Source: Sarcina sp. DSM 11001 (GTDB lineage: Bacteria > Bacillota > Clostridia > Lachnospirales > Lachnospiraceae). From it: 64,000 bases of DNA. This document shows, in pieces, positions 17,493 through 25,236 of the stretch. A program made the translations under genes and the position numbers. Where the stretch lies: NCBI RefSeq assembly GCF_900101015.1, contig NZ_FNFZ01000007.1, positions 62,001-126,000 on the forward strand, in the 5' to 3' direction. Every line of letters starts with the position of its first letter. Within the stretch, counting starts at the first letter, position 1. A model generated the notes under the pieces. It searched no databases. It saw nothing but the letters and a program-made list of their open reading frames with translations, and was not told the DNA's origin.

Positions 17493-19859
17493 ATGAATAT
17501 TACAGTCGTGACACCCTATGATTCCTCCAATTACGGAGCTTTTCTGCAGGCTTACTGCCTGCAGCAGTACCTGGTAAGTGCCGGTCATTCAGTGACGCAT
17601 ATTCCCACCAGGCCGGCCGATTATGTGGAGGCCCTTTATTTCCACAGAATGCCGGTTACAAAAAAAGAAAAGCTTATTCCCGGCGTCTACAGGAGACACA
17701 CGGCTTATGGTAAGAAAAAATACGAGCTTTTCAGCAGAGCGCAGAAGGCTTTTCATGTGACAGAAGACCTGTCGGACACCGAACTGATCGTCCTGGGGAG
17801 CGACGAGATCTGGAATGTGAAGAATCCTGTATTTGCCGCCTCCGTCTTCTGGGGTAAGATCAACATTCCCACGATCTCTTACGCGGCCAGTGTCGGGGAT
17901 GCCGATGAGGAGACCTTCCGCCCTTTCCCGGATCAGATCGAGCAGCTGCGCAGGCTCAAATGTGCTCTGGTGAGGGATGAAAACACCCGCAGATTTGTGG
18001 AGGCCCGCTCCGGCCTGAAGCCGGAGATTGTCTGTGACCCCACGATCCTCTGGCCTGTGGACAGGTACGGAGAGGAATGTGAAGATCCCTATGTCAGAAA
18101 GCATAACTGTCTTCTGGTCTATTCCTACGGCCTTTCCAAAAAGGAGATCAGGGAGATCCGCAGCTATGCGAAAAAGAAGCACCTGAAGACCGTTTCCTGC
18201 TGTTTTCCCAACCGCTGGTGCGACCACCAGGTGGAGTGCGGCCCGCTGGCCTTTTCCAGCCTGATCCGGCAGTGCCGTGAATACTACACGTCCACTTTTC
18301 ACGGGACCATCTTCGGCCTGCTCAACCACGCGAAATTTGTCTGTTCCACAGAGCACCCCAAGACCCTGCACCTGCTGCAGCAGTTCGGTCTCGAAGACCG
18401 TCTCCTCAGAAAAGAAAACTTCAGTGCAGATGCCCTGGCGGAAATTTTTTCACGGAGGATCGCTTATAAGAAAGTTGACAGGATCGTCCTAAAGATGCGG
18501 GAACAGTCGGGACAGAAGCTGGAGGAAGCGATCCGTCTGGCTGTCCGGACAGGGCAGGACGATAAACCGGACGAAAAAGCGGCAGAAAATTCTGCAGGAA
18601 TTATACCCGGAAAAACGGATGATATTACCGGCGGAAAAGCGGGCGAAGCACTGGTCGCAAAAGTGGCTGAAACGCCCGACTCCGGAGCCGGAGATAAGTT
18701 TGACCCCATGATCTGCTTCCCCAACGAGTGCACGGGCTGTTTCGCCTGCCGGCAGGCCTGCCATCAGGATGCTGTCCGGATCGTGACGGACGCCCAGGGC
18801 AGGAAGCTCCCTTCGATCGATGAGGATAAATGCATCCGCTGCGGCGCCTGCAAGGCGGTCTGTCCCGGGAGAAACAAATCCTCCCTGCACGAGATCAGGG
18901 CCTGCTATGCGGCCCGCGGCAGGAATGAAGAAGAGATCAGGGACTCCTCTTCGGGAGGAATGGCCGCCCTTCTTTCGCAGTCCATGGTCAGGGAAGGGGG
19001 CGTCGTCTGCGGCGCCGTGGTCAGGGACAGGAGGGTGATCCACGTCTGTGCCTCCACACTGGAGGAGACCGCTGCCTTTAAGGGCTCCAAGTATGTCCAG
19101 AGCGATATTTCAGAGAGCTTTGAGGAGATCCGCGGGATGCTCAAAGACGGCCGCAGAGTCCTGTTTATCGGGACGCCCTGCCAGGTCGATGCCATGAACC
19201 GGTTCTTTGGCAGGAACGCCGGTTTTTATACTGCCGATATCATCTGTCACGGAGTGCCTCCCATGGAGTATCTGACAAAGCACCTGGCGGACATCACCGG
19301 GGGGCACAGTTTTGACGGTTTCCGTTTCCGGGGCAGCACCGATGACTTCACACTCAAGGTTTTTGACGGCAGTGAGATCCTCTATGCAAAACATGAGACA
19401 GAGGATCCTTATTTTCATGCTTTTCTGACAAGCATGACCTACCGCGAAAACTGTTACAATTGTAAATATACCTGCAGCCGCCGGGCGGGAGACCTCACTC
19501 TGGGAGACTTCTGGGGGCTGGATCACAGCACCCTCAAAAACACTTATGACGGGAACATTTCAGTCGTCCTTGTCAATACGGAAAAAGGGCAGGAGCTTTT
19601 TGAAATGATCAGGCCCCTCCTTGTCTGCGAGGAGAGGGAGACCGCAGAGGCTGTTGCCGGCAACCCTCAGCTGCGCAGGCCCTCCATGAAGCACAAGGAC
19701 CGGACAGCCTTTATTTCCGCCTACATGAAGAGCGGGGATTTCAGAACCGCGGTCGCTGCGACGGGCCTGGAACAGGAAATGAAACGCCTGCAGTTCGGCA
19801 GGACCGGAAAAGGAAAGGTCTATGTCCGGATCAAAAAGATGTGGCAGAAACTGGTTTGA
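17493..19859 (+). CDS. Fusion of polysaccharide pyruvyl transferase and FrhB-type Fe-S domains
   Basis: The 788-residue protein joins two activities found as separate genes elsewhere in this operon. Residues 1-~340 are a pyruvyl-transferase domain: VVTPYDSSNYGAFLQAYCLQ, LIVLGSDEIWNV, ISYAASVGDA, VCDPTILWP and STFHGTIFGLLNHAKFV. A ~55-residue polar linker rich in D, G, K and A follows. Two [4Fe-4S] motifs are CTGCFACRQACH (~412) and CIRCGACKAVCP (~447). The FrhB domains then have SSSGGMAALLSQSM, GSKYVQSDISESF, FIGTPCQVDAMN, DIICHGVPP and ENCYNCKYTCSRRAGDLTLGDFWG. The fusion supports both halves acting on the same glycan substrate. AGGAGG is 10 nt before the ATG. Confidence 0.88.
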   Translation: MNITVVTPYDSSNYGAFLQAYCLQQYLVSAGHSVTHIPTRPADYVEALYFHRMPVTKKEKLIPGVYRRHTAYGKKKYELFSRAQKAFHVTEDLSDTELIVLGSDEIWNVKNPVFAASVFWGKINIPTISYAASVGDADEETFRPFPDQIEQLRRLKCALVRDENTRRFVEARSGLKPEIVCDPTILWPVDRYGEECEDPYVRKHNCLLVYSYGLSKKEIREIRSYAKKKHLKTVSCCFPNRWCDHQVECGPLAFSSLIRQCREYYTSTFHGTIFGLLNHAKFVCSTEHPKTLHLLQQFGLEDRLLRKENFSADALAEIFSRRIAYKKVDRIVLKMREQSGQKLEEAIRLAVRTGQDDKPDEKAAENSAGIIPGKTDDITGGKAGEALVAKVAETPDSGAGDKFDPMICFPNECTGCFACRQACHQDAVRIVTDAQGRKLPSIDEDKCIRCGACKAVCPGRNKSSLHEIRACYAARGRNEEEIRDSSSGGMAALLSQSMVREGGVVCGAVVRDRRVIHVCASTLEETAAFKGSKYVQSDISESFEEIRGMLKDGRRVLFIGTPCQVDAMNRFFGRNAGFYTADIICHGVPPMEYLTKHLADITGGHSFDGFRFRGSTDDFTLKVFDGSEILYAKHETEDPYFHAFLTSMTYRENCYNCKYTCSRRAGDLTLGDFWGLDHSTLKNTYDGNISVVLVNTEKGQELFEMIRPLLVCEERETAEAVAGNPQLRRPSMKHKDRTAFISAYMKSGDFRTAVAATGLEQEMKRLQFGRTGKGKVYVRIKKMWQKLV

Positions 19860-19988
19860 GCGGACAGCATGGATTGAACAGACGGCGGATGCAGCGTCCT
19901 TACGCGAAATACTGCCGTCCTGCTGCGGGAAATCGTCAGCAGGCGTCTGAGAACAGGTCAGTAAGTGTCTGAGAATAGTATATAAAAA
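19860..19988 (+). other. Short intergenic spacer
   Basis: I see only a loose repeat (CAGTAAGTGTCTGAGAATAG resembling CAGCAGGCGTCTGAGAACAG). No ribosome-binding site is obvious just before the flippase start. Confidence 0.4.
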
Positions 19989-21443
19989 ATGTTTGGAAAA
20001 TTATTGAATCGCTACAGGGCAATCCCGATTGCCGCGAAAGCTTCCATATGGTTTATAGTCTGCAGCGTCCTGCAGAAGTGCATCTCGATGATCACGCTGC
20101 CAATCTTTACCAGGCTGATGAGCACCGAGCAGTACGGCCAGTTCAACGTATACAACTCCTGGCTGCAGATCTTTACGATCTTTGTCACTCTGCGTCTCAA
20201 TTACGCCGTGTTCAATAAGGGAATGAGCAAATTCAAGGAGGACCGGGACGGATACACCTCCACCATGCAGACCATTACCTTCCTGCTGGCCGCCGCCCTC
20301 TTTGCGGTCTACCTGGTCTTTCGAAAGCAGGTCAATGCCCTGACCGAGCTGCCGACCTTTGTCATGGTCGCGATCTTCCTGGAGCTTCTGTTCACACCGG
20401 CCATCGATTTCTGGACGATCCGGAAACGCTACGAATACATCTATAAGCCGGTCGTCTACCGCACCCTTCTGATGACGGGGCTCAACGCCGCCCTGGGTGT
20501 TGCCGCTGTCCTGATGACAACAGAAAAAGGATACGCCAGGATCATTTCCTGTGTTTTCGTCAATCTCTGTTTCGGGGTCAGCCTGTTTGTGTACAACCGG
20601 AGGAAGGCAAAGACCTGGTTTAATAAAGAGTACGCGAAATTCGCCATTCTCTTTAATATCCCCCTCCTGATGCACTATGTCTCCCAGTACATCCTGGACC
20701 AGTTTGACCGGATCATGGTCCAGAAGCTGGTCAGCATGGCGGCTGCGGGACTGTACGGTGTCGCCTATAATGCGGGCATGATCATGAAGATCGTCACCCA
20801 GAGCATCAACAATGCCCTGATCCCCTGGCAGTATAACAAGCTGGAGAAGCAGGAGTTTCGTGAGCTGGACGACGTGCTCTTTCTGATCTTTATCGGCGTC
20901 GCGGCCTGTGCCTTTGTGTTCTCTTCCTTCGCCCCGGAGATCATGCACATTCTTGCGCCTCCCAGCTACTATGAGGCTGTCTACGTCATCCCGCCGGTGG
21001 CCGTCGGGCTCGTGTTTTCCTTTATGTACACAGCCTTTGCCAATGTTGAGTTTTTCTTTGACCAGAACAAGTTCACCATGTATATCTCCATGGCGGGCGC
21101 CCTGCTCAATATCGTCCTGAACTACTTTGGCATCAAGCTTTTCGGCTATGTCGCCGCCGCCTACACGACCCTGTTCTGCTATGCGGTATTTGCCCTGTGC
21201 CATTACCTGTATATGACCGCCAGCGTGAAAAAGGCCCTGGGGGTCTCCGGTGTGTTCCGCTCCGGCAGGCTCCTGGTCCTGTCCGCGGCGATTCTTCTCT
21301 TTACGATCGCGATGATCTTTTTCTACGACAAAGCCCTGATCCGCTACAGCATCAACCTCCTAATCCTGCTCGTCCTCTATCTCAAGAGAGACCTTGTGAA
21401 GGATCTTTACGGCAGGGTGCGGTCCGCAAAGAAAAAGAAATAA
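19989..21443 (+). CDS. Polysaccharide flippase (Wzx/MATE-like)
   Basis: The 484-residue protein has about twelve to fourteen membrane segments and the typical start of polysaccharide flippases: AIPIAAKASIWFIVCSVLQKCISMITLPIFTRLMSTEQYGQFNVYNSW. Known members move undecaprenyl-linked repeat units across the membrane. YILDQFDRIMVQKLVSMAAAGLYGVAYNAG is the second-half hallmark, in the position of the D-R-M-motif of Wzx proteins. The C-terminus is basic (VRSAKKKK). The last 27 bp, including the stop, are repeated 60 bp downstream (21477-21503). Confidence 0.92.
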   Translation: MFGKLLNRYRAIPIAAKASIWFIVCSVLQKCISMITLPIFTRLMSTEQYGQFNVYNSWLQIFTIFVTLRLNYAVFNKGMSKFKEDRDGYTSTMQTITFLLAAALFAVYLVFRKQVNALTELPTFVMVAIFLELLFTPAIDFWTIRKRYEYIYKPVVYRTLLMTGLNAALGVAAVLMTTEKGYARIISCVFVNLCFGVSLFVYNRRKAKTWFNKEYAKFAILFNIPLLMHYVSQYILDQFDRIMVQKLVSMAAAGLYGVAYNAGMIMKIVTQSINNALIPWQYNKLEKQEFRELDDVLFLIFIGVAACAFVFSSFAPEIMHILAPPSYYEAVYVIPPVAVGLVFSFMYTAFANVEFFFDQNKFTMYISMAGALLNIVLNYFGIKLFGYVAAAYTTLFCYAVFALCHYLYMTASVKKALGVSGVFRSGRLLVLSAAILLFTIAMIFFYDKALIRYSINLLILLVLYLKRDLVKDLYGRVRSAKKKK

Positions 21444-21503
21444 CTATAAGTTTTCTGCACTTCGAGGCCCGGATGAGTGCGGTCCGCAAAGAAAAAGAAA
21501 TAA
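21417..21503 (+). repeat. 27-bp direct duplication of the flippase gene end
   Basis: Positions 21417-21443 (last codons plus TAA) recur exactly at 21477-21503. The 33-bp interval has no clear function. The reading frame of the next gene stays open through the repeat, but its own start is at 21530. Confidence 0.85.
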
Positions 21504-21529
21504 AGGATATTGCTTTTAAGGAAGATATG

Positions 21530-22675
21530 ATGATAGGAATCCTGACTTTTCATAAATCTGTGAATTACGGTTCTGTCCTGCAGTGCTGGGCGCTCCAGAG
21601 GGCGCTGACGCTGGAGGGGTACACGCCTCAGATCATTGATTATGAGCCGGAAAAATACGGGGAGATGTACGACGTCTTTTTGAAACCGGGTACTCCGCGC
21701 TTTCTGATCCGGAATCTCAACAGGCTGCCGGTCAGCGGTATCCTGCAGCGGCAGAAGAGCGGCTTTGCCCGTTTTCGCAGAGACCACCTTCCCGTCGGCC
21801 CGGTGACCTGGCATCACGATGACGATTATACGGCGATCGGCTCACAGTACGATGCCATCATCTGCGGCAGCGACCAGATCTGGAATGTCAGCGCCGCGGA
21901 CGCGGACAAGATCTATTTTCTGCCCTTCGACGCTCCCTGCCGCAAGCTCGCCTATGCGGTGAGCCTCAATACAGGTTCCTTCGACTCCCTGGAAGATCCC
22001 GGGGAGAGGGAGACCTACCGGCAGTGGATCAGTGATTTCGACTACCTTTCCTGCCGGGAGATCGACGGCGTCGAAAAGCTGCGTGAGCTCCTGGGAGGAG
22101 AGCGACCGGTAGACCTTGCCCTTGACCCGACCCTTCTGCACGACAAGAAGGAATACGTCCGGATCACCTCTCCCAGACGGATCAGGGAGAGATATATCTT
22201 TGTCTATTATGTCTGGTATGACGAATCCATCGTCCGCGCGGCCCGGGAGATCGGCAGGCGGACGGGACTTCCCGTCTATACCATTGAAATGGCAAAGGGC
22301 GGACGCACCTATCTCAAACTCTGGAAAAAGGGGATCCGGCCTGTTACCCGGGCCCTTGCGCCGGGTGATTACCTGAGTCTGATCCGGCATGCCGCCTATG
22401 TGGTCACGGACTCCTTCCACGGGACAGCGTTTTCCATCATTTTTGAAAAAAAATTTGTCAGCATCAACGACGGCAGCCCGGAGCGGGGATATAAAAATGA
22501 TGTCCGGATCAGCGGGATCCTGGACAAACTAGGCCTCGGCGGCCGCTTCGTCACCTGTGAGCAGCTTGAGCAGCTCGACCTCGATGAGCCGATCGACTAC
22601 AGAGCTGTCACCCGCACCAGAAAACAGCTGGCCCGGCAGTGCCTGAAGAGACTGACAGATGCCCTGAAAGGATAA
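21530..22675 (+). CDS. Polysaccharide pyruvyl transferase family protein
   Basis: The 381-residue protein is the third pyruvyl-transferase domain of the operon: IGILTFHKSVNYGSVLQCWALQRAL at the N-terminus, then AIICGSDQIWNV, KLAYAVSLNTGSF, DLALDPTLLHDKKEY and VTDSFHGTAFSIIFEKKFVSI. The DSFHGTAF motif is intact, unlike that in the gene at 9066. AAGGAAG precedes two adjacent ATGs (21527 and 21530), and I prefer the second for spacing. The three copies differ widely from each other, so they probably act on different sugars rather than being a recent duplication. It ends 7 nt before the next GT2 gene. Confidence 0.88.
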   Translation: MIGILTFHKSVNYGSVLQCWALQRALTLEGYTPQIIDYEPEKYGEMYDVFLKPGTPRFLIRNLNRLPVSGILQRQKSGFARFRRDHLPVGPVTWHHDDDYTAIGSQYDAIICGSDQIWNVSAADADKIYFLPFDAPCRKLAYAVSLNTGSFDSLEDPGERETYRQWISDFDYLSCREIDGVEKLRELLGGERPVDLALDPTLLHDKKEYVRITSPRRIRERYIFVYYVWYDESIVRAAREIGRRTGLPVYTIEMAKGGRTYLKLWKKGIRPVTRALAPGDYLSLIRHAAYVVTDSFHGTAFSIIFEKKFVSINDGSPERGYKNDVRISGILDKLGLGGRFVTCEQLEQLDLDEPIDYRAVTRTRKQLARQCLKRLTDALKG

Positions 22676-22682
22676 AAGCAAA

Positions 22683-23849
22683 ATGACTGTTCAGAAAATC
22701 TCAGTGATCGTGCCGGCCTATAATGCTGAGAAGACGATAGAAAAGACTATCCGGAGCCTTCTGGCCCAGGACTGGCCGGATTTTGAAGTGATCGTGGTTG
22801 ACGACGGCTCCACAGACCGGACAGCGGAGATCTGCGCCGGCTTTTGCGAAACGACAGAAGCGGATCAGGGCACCGTCCCCCGGGCAACTGCATCCGAAAC
22901 GGCAGAAGCGGACCAGGGAACCGTCCCCCGGGCAACTGCATCTGAAACGGCAGAAGCGGATCAGGGCATCGTCCCCTGTTCCACTAAGCAGATCCGCGTC
23001 CTGTCGCAGGCCAACGCGGGGCCTGCGGCCGCCAGAAACCTGGCTCTGCAGAATGCCCGGGGGGATCTGATCTGCTTTGTGGACGCCGACGATACTGTGC
23101 AGGAGGATTTCCTGAGGGCTCTGGCGGAAGCCGTCACCGATGCGCAGATCGCTGTCTGCGGATACAACATAGTCCGGGAGGACGGAAGCTCAGACCCTGT
23201 CCTGCCCGCCCGGGAGCGCCTGACAGGCACTGAGACAATGAAGAGGGTCTTTACCGATGAAGCCATAAACGGCTTTCTCTGGAACAAGATTTTCCGTGCT
23301 GAGATCATCCGGGACTATTCCATCCGTTTTGATGAAAAAATCCATGTCGGGGAGGATATGCTGTTTGTGGAGCAGTATCTGCGCTGCTGCGCCACTGTCC
23401 AGATGACAGACCGGGCTCTGTACAACTACTTTGTCGCCGGACAGTCCGTCTCACACGCGCTCACAGCCCGAAACCTCACCCTGCTCAGGGCTTTTGCCCG
23501 CGCCTTCAGCCTCTCAGGGGAAAGCGAATACAGAGACCTGACGGTCAGCAAATATGTCCGCCAGTATCTGGTCTTTTATGTGCTTTATCCTGAAAAAAAA
23601 TCACTGGAAAAGAGGTTCAACACCTTTCTGGAAAAAACCGGCTATTCTGATGAACGGATTTTTGCGGTCCTGCCGCGCGCATACAGGGCCAGGTTCAGAT
23701 TTTACCGCTTCAGCAGACCGTTATATGCGGCGTGTATGTCGGGGCTGCGGGGAGCGAAGGATGTCCTTTTCGGGAAAGACAGGGAATTGAAAAAAAAAGT
23801 AAGGGACAAGTCATGCCAGTACAACACACAGAAAAACAGCATACAGTAA
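22683..23849 (+). CDS. GT2-family glycosyltransferase with a repeat insertion in the catalytic domain
   Basis: The 388-residue protein begins ISVIVPAYNAEKTIEKTIRSLL and has VIVVDDGSTDRTAEICAGF (DDGS at ~38-41), QANAGPAAARNLAL and the DxD region ICFVDADDTVQED. Between DDGS and QANAG, where relatives have a short helix and loop, lie nearly three copies of a 16-residue repeat (ETAEADQGTVPRATAS; residues ~56-101). This adds about 45 residues while keeping the frame. The later part (FLWNKIFRAEIIRDYSIRFDEKIHVGEDMLFVEQYL) is normal. Its 3' end overlaps the acyltransferase start by 37 nt. Activity despite the insertion is plausible because it is in a loop, but untested. Confidence 0.88.
   Translation: MTVQKISVIVPAYNAEKTIEKTIRSLLAQDWPDFEVIVVDDGSTDRTAEICAGFCETTEADQGTVPRATASETAEADQGTVPRATASETAEADQGIVPCSTKQIRVLSQANAGPAAARNLALQNARGDLICFVDADDTVQEDFLRALAEAVTDAQIAVCGYNIVREDGSSDPVLPARERLTGTETMKRVFTDEAINGFLWNKIFRAEIIRDYSIRFDEKIHVGEDMLFVEQYLRCCATVQMTDRALYNYFVAGQSVSHALTARNLTLLRAFARAFSLSGESEYRDLTVSKYVRQYLVFYVLYPEKKSLEKRFNTFLEKTGYSDERIFAVLPRAYRARFRFYRFSRPLYAACMSGLRGAKDVLFGKDRELKKKVRDKSCQYNTQKNSIQ
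22848..22985 (+). repeat. 48-bp in-frame tandem repeat inside a GT2 gene
   Basis: Copies run 22848-22895, 22896-22943 and a partial one from 22944. Each unit contains CAGGGnAnCGTCCCC, which resembles the GGGGACnGT palindromic words seen at 17261. This suggests a palindromic repeat was captured and then amplified in frame. Confidence 0.85.
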
Positions 23850-24889
23850 AACAATATACAGAAAAACAACATACAGAAAAACAACACACAGAGAAACGTA
23901 AAAAGAACAGCAACCTGAGTATAGAGCTTTTCAGGATTCTTTTCACCTTTGTGATCGTCATTCACCACGCTTCTTCCTTTCCGGGAGGAGACACCTGCCT
24001 CAGGCACGGCTACCTCTGCGTGGAATTTTTCTTTATTCTGGCCGGTTTTTTTCTCTACCGGTCCTTCAGGGCGGAAAAGGAGCACAGCACCTTTGCCTAT
24101 CTGAAAAAGAGGCTGCGCCGGCTGTATCCGGAGTATCTGTTTGCCGCCCTGGTCTGTATCCTGGTCCTGGGCGTACTCAACCGGGAGTTTGACCTGAGCA
24201 AGGCGGTAAATGAGCTTCTGATGCTGCAGAACACCGGCATCTTCCATCTGGGCGGATACAACTTCCCCTGCTGGTACATTTCCTGTATGATGGTTGCCGG
24301 GCTTCTTATTTACAGCTTTCTGTCCGTCAGAGAAAATGAATTTCTGAAGATCGCTGCTCCCCTTCTGGCTGTCGGGACCTTCACCTTTTTGATGGGCAAT
24401 GGCAAAGGGCTCGAGACCTGGGGCTATATGGGACCCGTCTCTTTTCCCCTTCTGCGCGGCCTGAACGACATGTCCGTCGGCGTCCTGCTCTGTGCGCTTG
24501 TTATGGACCATGTGAAGCTGTCAGAGACAGTCAGTCTCCTGCTGGAGATCGTATCTGTGATCCTGATCTTCCTGGGACTGTTCACTGACTTCTCAGGAGA
24601 AATGGTGACCGTCACAGCCTTCCTCGTCCTGATCCTGTCCCTGACCGCCGGGGAAAACCCCGTCAGCCGGGCTCTGTCTGAGAACAGGGTGATCGCTTTC
24701 GTTTCGAACTACAGCTACACCCTCTACCTCAATCACGGCATCCTGGTCAAGATCTTTCAGGTCGTCGGGAAAAAAGTCCAGATCCCCTGCGTGATCGGGG
24801 TCTATCTTGTTCTCCTGATCATCTACAGTCTCATTACCAAAAAGATCGTGGACACCATCTGCGGCATTCTGTTCAGGGAGAAAGCCTGA
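23813..24889 (+). CDS. Acyltransferase 3 family membrane protein (O-acetyltransferase-like)
   Basis: The 358-residue protein has the acyltransferase-3 layout: NLSIELFRILFTFVIVIHHAS with the catalytic histidine pair region near residue 45, GYLCVEFFFILAGFFLY, LKKRLRRLYPEYLFAALV, and further helices ending in SNYSYTLYLNHGILVKIFQVV. Known members O-acylate glycans. The start at 23813 follows AAGGGA and lies inside the end of the GT2 gene. The first ~28 residues are five degenerate TEKQH repeats (15 bp each), which also encode the end of the GT2 protein in another frame. It is the last gene of the polysaccharide operon, so it probably decorates the product. Confidence 0.88.
   Translation: MPVQHTEKQHTVKQYTEKQHTEKQHTEKRKKNSNLSIELFRILFTFVIVIHHASSFPGGDTCLRHGYLCVEFFFILAGFFLYRSFRAEKEHSTFAYLKKRLRRLYPEYLFAALVCILVLGVLNREFDLSKAVNELLMLQNTGIFHLGGYNFPCWYISCMMVAGLLIYSFLSVRENEFLKIAAPLLAVGTFTFLMGNGKGLETWGYMGPVSFPLLRGLNDMSVGVLLCALVMDHVKLSETVSLLLEIVSVILIFLGLFTDFSGEMVTVTAFLVLILSLTAGENPVSRALSENRVIAFVSNYSYTLYLNHGILVKIFQVVGKKVQIPCVIGVYLVLLIIYSLITKKIVDTICGILFREKA
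23823..23898 (+). repeat. 15-bp tandem repeats in the GT2/acyltransferase overlap
   Basis: Five units of the type ACAGAAAAACAACAT give TEKQH repeats in the acyltransferase frame. The GT2 stop codon falls within them. Confidence 0.8.
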
Positions 24890-25236
24890 AAAGGTATAAA
24901 TGGATTGAGAAGGTATAAATGTATATAAAAGCAGAACTGCTTTTATAGATAAACTGCGGAAACTTCCCGCATCGGAAAGGGATGAAGCCCATTCTGCCAG
25001 GGGAGATTTCAGCAAGTAACTGTTCACCGCCGTTGTAAATCTGTAATCCGGATCGCAAGGTCTGTTCATAGTTCATAATGGAATCTGTCATTTGACTTGC
25101 CTGGACGGCTGTATCCCAGGGTATTCATAAGCAGGCTCCTGTTGCATCAAAATGATCAAATGATCCGGCAAAACCGGGAATCCTGTATGGACCGGAACAG
25201 ATACGGCATTATTGAAAGGAAAAAGGAATATTGACA
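24890..25236 (+). other. Intergenic region after the polysaccharide operon
   Basis: TGAAAAGGTATAAATG at the stop codon is repeated as TGAGAAGGTATAAATG 19 bp on. A perfect inverted repeat ATAAAAGCAG-AA-CTGCTTTTAT at 24925-24946 could be a weak terminator or an operator. The remaining ~280 nt show no gene and no clear promoter. An AAAAAGGAA site precedes malQ. Confidence 0.55.
24925..24946 (+). terminator. Perfect 10-bp inverted repeat, terminator or operator
   Basis: ATAAAAGCAG and CTGCTTTTAT are separated by two bases, 35 nt after the last operon gene. The 3' arm ends in TTTTAT, so a short terminator is possible. The near-zero loop also fits a protein-binding palindrome. Confidence 0.4.
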
